NCBI RefSeq assembly: GCF_013282745.1
Contig: NZ_CP054044.1
Location: 4,030,001-4,094,000, forward strand
Source of the DNA: Yersinia bercovieri ATCC 43970
Lineage (GTDB): Bacteria > Pseudomonadota > Gammaproteobacteria > Enterobacterales > Enterobacteriaceae
Reading direction: 5' to 3'
DNA length: 64,000 bases
The notes below the pieces were generated by a model, which was given only the letters and a program-made list of their open reading frames with translations, did not search any database and was not told the DNA's origin. Positions 61,319 through 64,000 of the stretch are shown here, piece by piece. The position numbers and the translations under genes are program-made. How positions within the stretch are numbered: the first letter of the stretch is position 1; each line of letters opens with the position of its first letter.

Positions 61319-62347
61319 ATGTCAGTACGCAAACAACCAACAGGCCAATGGTTATGTGAGTGCTACCCGGCAGGCCGTACAGGTCGCCGGGTGAGAAAAA
61401 TGTTTGCGACGAAAGGTGAAGCCTTAGCCTTTGAACGTTACACCATGGATCAGGTGAACAATAAGCCTTGGTTGGGTGATGCACCAGACCGCCGCACATT
61501 AAGCGAGATTGCCGAACTTTGGTACAACCTGCATGGTCGTTCTCTGGAAGCCGGTGAAAAAATTTATAAAAAACTAGAATTGATAGTTGCCGCGCTGGGT
61601 AATCCCCCCGCTCATAGTTTGAGTGGCAAAGATTTTGCTCACTACCGCTCTAAACGTTTATCTGGCGAAATTTACTTTTCTGAGAAATGGAAGAAAGGCG
61701 CAAAGCCGGTAACCGTGAATCTGGAACAAAGTTTTTTAAGCGGTATGTTTAGCGAATTGGCCAGATTAGGCGAATGGAACTTACCGAACCCATTAGACAA
61801 TCTGCGCAAGTACGCCGTGGCAGAAAAAGAAATGGCGTGGCTCACCCATGAGCAGATTAAAACTCTATTGGCCGCATGTAGTCTTGGCCGGGCAGATTTG
61901 CCAATGGTAGTAAAAGTTTGTCTCAGCACTGGGGCGCGATGGAATGAAGCGGAAAAGCTCACCCGCTCACAGGTCAGCCCGAATAAAATTACCTTTATCA
62001 GAACAAAAGGGAAAAAGAACCGTAGCGTGCCAATCAGCAAAGAACTTCATGACGAGTTAGTCGCGTTAGAGGGTGATCGGCTTTTCAGTGAGTGCTATTT
62101 TCGCTTTATGGCTGCAATCAACACCACAGACATAAAGTTACCCACTGGTCAGCTCACGCATGTTTTGCGCCATACCTTTGCCGCTCACTTTATGATGTCC
62201 GGGGGCAACATTCTGGTATTGCAGCGCATCCTTGGTCACAGTGATATTCAGATGACAATGCGTTATGCTCACTTCGCGCCAGAACACTTAGAAACCGCAG
62301 TGCAGTTCAATCCTTTAGCAACTATAAATATTGGCATTGAAATATAA
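61319..62347 (+). CDS. int: P2-family tyrosine integrase
   Basis: A 342-residue site-specific recombinase. The catalytic residues are visible: R207 in TGARWNEAE, H281 and R284 in HVLRHTF, H307 in LGHSD, and Y316 in MRYAHF. The N-terminal arm-binding domain begins MSVRKQPTGQW. The start has AGGGGG about 7 bases upstream. It points toward the right att site, but the RES gene lies in between. It appears intact. Confidence 0.93.
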   Translation: MSVRKQPTGQWLCECYPAGRTGRRVRKMFATKGEALAFERYTMDQVNNKPWLGDAPDRRTLSEIAELWYNLHGRSLEAGEKIYKKLELIVAALGNPPAHSLSGKDFAHYRSKRLSGEIYFSEKWKKGAKPVTVNLEQSFLSGMFSELARLGEWNLPNPLDNLRKYAVAEKEMAWLTHEQIKTLLAACSLGRADLPMVVKVCLSTGARWNEAEKLTRSQVSPNKITFIRTKGKKNRSVPISKELHDELVALEGDRLFSECYFRFMAAINTTDIKLPTGQLTHVLRHTFAAHFMMSGGNILVLQRILGHSDIQMTMRYAHFAPEHLETAVQFNPLATINIGIEI

Positions 62348-62403
62348 ATCTCATTGCCAATGTGAGACTAATTAATATTTATTAAGGCTATTTTCGCATA
62401 ACC

Positions 62404-62420
62404 TTAACACAAGGTGTTAA
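62404..62420 (+). terminator. Hairpin after int
   Basis: TTAACAC and GTGTTAA form a perfect 7-bp stem with loop AAG, followed by an AT-rich tract. It may end int and the convergent RES transcript. Confidence 0.45.
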
Positions 62421-62433
62421 ATAATAAATAATT

Positions 62434-63576
62434 TTAAACATAGACCTCGAACTCATCATCTCTACCTATAACTTTACACTCTTTAGATGTATATTCGACT
62501 TTTTCCACTTCTAATATTTTATCGCTACCATCAACGAACTTCATTTTTTCAGGAGTAAATACCACAAGATTTTTCCCTTCACCTACTGTACTTGAAAAAA
62601 GAATTCCATCATAACCCTGTTGTCTAATACAATCAGAAATAAGCTGAGACAAAATATAACGCCCTTTTAAGGACGGTGGTGTCGCCTTATTAAATATATT
62701 AGCCATTGTTGCATACATTCTCATACTATCTAATTTATCCTCACTATCATAAAAATCTATTAAGTTTGGATAAGAAAAATCAAAAACATCCAAGTCAGAC
62801 ATATTGACAAACTCAGCAACTGATACAATATCAGTTGGGTGAGGTCTCACTTCCGCAATGGCTGTATTCATATCTGTAGCACAATATAGGAAAGATACCC
62901 CTGCCCTGTTTGCTCTACCTTGATCTGCTAGCAGTGGTGGAACCGCTGATATGTCATCATTGACATATGGGGCATAGAAACTTTGTCCTTTTCGATTAAA
63001 TCCATCATATGCAATTTTAGATTTTGAATATCCAACTCTCGCCCTATAAAAAAAAGTATTTTCAGTAATTTTCTTTAAAAAAGAATTACCATAAGAAGAA
63101 ATAATTTCTTTTATATATCCCTCATGTTCGAAGTGGTTACCTTTTTCTAGTTTTTCTTGTAAATATCTAATCCCTCTAACTTCTTGGTTTTTTATAGCTT
63201 CCAGTAACATATTTTGCTGACCATCGCTGTATCCTGCGAAAATTGGAATATTTCCGTAGACATCAATTATTGAATATAACTCATCATTTAAGTCATCACA
63301 TACTTCATTATTGGATAATACGTCATCAGAAAATATAAATCCATCGTCTAATAACAAACCATGAAAAGTCTCATCTCCACCAATATGGTCGTTATATTGA
63401 AACTCATCATAATTATAGCGAATTAAAGACTTCATCATTGTTTGAACATCATATGATTCAGTATCAAGACATATTTTCTGATTCCCCCCACACACACAGC
63501 AATCAGAAAAAATTTGATCTTTATTAATTACAAATTTAATATTTTCTTCTAAGATATGGTCAATACATATTATCAC
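62434..63576 (-). CDS. RES-domain protein with N-terminal Cys-rich region (candidate NAD-degrading toxin)
   Basis: A 380-residue protein. Residues about 170-350 form a RES domain: R178 in FYRAR, the GRANRAGVSFLYCA segment (220-233), E242 in AIAEVRP and S328 in GILFSSTVGEGKNL fit the R-E-S residues. Small RES toxins degrade NAD+ and pair with Xre-type antitoxins; no such partner is next to this gene. The N-terminal 160 residues have a CCVCG motif (26-30) and are helical, like the HEPN/RES N-terminal domains of large stand-alone RES proteins. It is very AT-rich and lies between int and attR. Confidence 0.8.
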   Translation of the reverse strand: MIICIDHILEENIKFVINKDQIFSDCCVCGGNQKICLDTESYDVQTMMKSLIRYNYDEFQYNDHIGGDETFHGLLLDDGFIFSDDVLSNNEVCDDLNDELYSIIDVYGNIPIFAGYSDGQQNMLLEAIKNQEVRGIRYLQEKLEKGNHFEHEGYIKEIISSYGNSFLKKITENTFFYRARVGYSKSKIAYDGFNRKGQSFYAPYVNDDISAVPPLLADQGRANRAGVSFLYCATDMNTAIAEVRPHPTDIVSVAEFVNMSDLDVFDFSYPNLIDFYDSEDKLDSMRMYATMANIFNKATPPSLKGRYILSQLISDCIRQQGYDGILFSSTVGEGKNLVVFTPEKMKFVDGSDKILEVEKVEYTSKECKVIGRDDEFEVYV

Positions 63577-63831
63577 AAGAGTTATATCCTAAATTTAATT
63601 TATTGAGCTGATGGATTATATATGGCTTGTATATTAGCTGATTTATGCTCTTTTGAAAATTGAGATGCCTCTAACATTTTGAAGATAACGTACAAAAAAT
63701 CCTAATGATGCATACACTGGCGACAAAGTGGCGGCGGAGGTTATTCTTCCCTAGTATTTACTACCCCTCAATAACTAATCAACTCATTGTATTTATTGTA
63801 TATTGTTGTTTTATATAGAGTAATGAGACTA
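63577..63831. other. RES gene promoter region and right prophage end
   Basis: AT-rich, without a gene. It should hold the minus-strand promoter of the RES gene and the right-arm recombination sites. The end-proximal repeat is at 63718-63738. Confidence 0.4.
63718..63738 (+). repeat. Right end-proximal repeat of the prophage
   Basis: Counterpart of 47818-47838 (17 of 21 identical, same orientation), about 95 bases from the right att core. Confidence 0.45.
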
Positions 63832-63855
63832 TCGGGTTTTTTCTTGCCTGGAATT
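63827..63855 (+). repeat. attR core with the ancestral rybB terminator arm
   Basis: GACTATCGGG at 63827-63836 is the exact reverse complement of the rybB 5' stem arm CCCGATAGTC (47715-47724). T6 and the rest of the 24-bp att repeat (63832-63855) follow. It is thus a displaced rybB terminator end. Confidence 0.88.
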
Positions 63856-64000
63856 TGAGTTCTGCCCCTCATATCCCCCTTAAGGCTTTCTTAAGACAAA
63901 ATTATTACAGTAATAACATTCCCTATTTCTGCTCAGGTTATTTCGTGAAGACCAGCAAACACCCACCTCAATGCAAACACGCGCCTCAATATGAGGCCAC
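63856..64000. other. Chromosomal flank right of the prophage
   Basis: 145 bases with no gene. Two small inverted repeats are visible (CTTAAG-GCTTT-CTTAAG near 63881 and GCCTCA-ATA-TGAGGC near 63984). The gene beyond is outside the window. Confidence 0.4.

Larger units (their letters stand above)
47748..63855. mobile_element. Decayed P2/186-family prophage inserted in the rybB terminator
   Basis: A 16-kb element bounded by a 24-bp exact direct repeat at 47749-47772 and 63832-63855. It contains a tyrosine integrase, CI, Cox-like and CII-like regulators, a Fil-like protein, replication protein A, an Ogr-like activator, a portal fragment and a baseplate remnant, all in P2-family arrangement. Packaging, capsid and nearly all tail genes are missing. 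AT-rich cargo genes are scattered through it. The core genes on both sides are housekeeping genes or unassigned DNA. Exact strand-exchange points are inferred. Confidence 0.9.

Overview
This window comes from a Yersinia-like enterobacterial chromosome. Almost every gene from 1 to 47760 has a close Escherichia coli counterpart, mostly in the familiar ftsK-to-rybB order, but with Yersinia-type differences. The nfsA-rimK pair, the amiD-ybjQ pair and the serine tRNA near infA are missing at their usual places. An exported chorismate mutase gene lies between ybjP and artP. Gene identities rest on recognising protein sequences by eye; no database search was possible.

Layout of the core part. 1-3705 (minus): ftsK (3' end outside the window) and its upstream neighbour lrp. 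4473-9317 (plus): trxB, then the cydDC glutathione/cysteine exporter. 9486-10581: aat (N-end rule transferase) and infA, facing clpA-clpS (10792-13414, minus), so the transferase that makes N-degrons sits beside the adaptor and unfoldase that destroy them. 13826-14083: cspD, preceded by an unusual array of repeated GTTTTAACCA-like words. 14324-17385 (minus): macAB efflux pump. 17594-21360: ybjX, ybjD (OLD-like nuclease) and lysO. 21578-24398: hcp-hcr (nitric oxide stress) behind an NsrR-like site. 24560-31693: poxB, a methyltransferase, ltaE, ybjT and ybjS. 31814-33045: lipoprotein ybjP and the exported chorismate mutase. 33335-37493: artPIQM and artJ (arginine uptake), artJ having a tandem ARG box. 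37552-44954 (minus): rlmC, ybjO, potFGHI (putrescine uptake), ybjN, ybjC. 45262-47583: grxA and ybjL, followed by the sigma-E dependent small RNA gene rybB (47679-47759).

From 47748 to 63855 lies a 16-kb decayed P2/186-family prophage inserted in the transcription terminator of rybB. The att core is a 24-bp exact repeat at 47749-47772 and 63832-63855. The right copy carries a terminator arm that pairs perfectly with the rybB 5' arm, while the copy now joined to rybB has one extra G. The phage keeps an integrase, CI repressor, Cox-like and CII-like regulators, replication protein A and an Ogr-like activator. It has lost nearly all structural genes by a deletion that joins a truncated portal gene to a baseplate gene remnant.

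The prophage carries several cargo genes that look like anti-phage or conflict systems: an Rpn-family PD-(D/E)XK nuclease with a possible internal antitoxin start (52453-53349); an AT-rich operon of a C-terminally membrane-anchored protein, a GNAT-PUA fusion and an ASCH protein (58641-61186); a RES-domain protein with an N-terminal Cys-rich region (62434-63576); and a pair of membrane-type proteins of unknown role (47909-48749). The 58641-61186 operon is the best candidate for an undescribed system.
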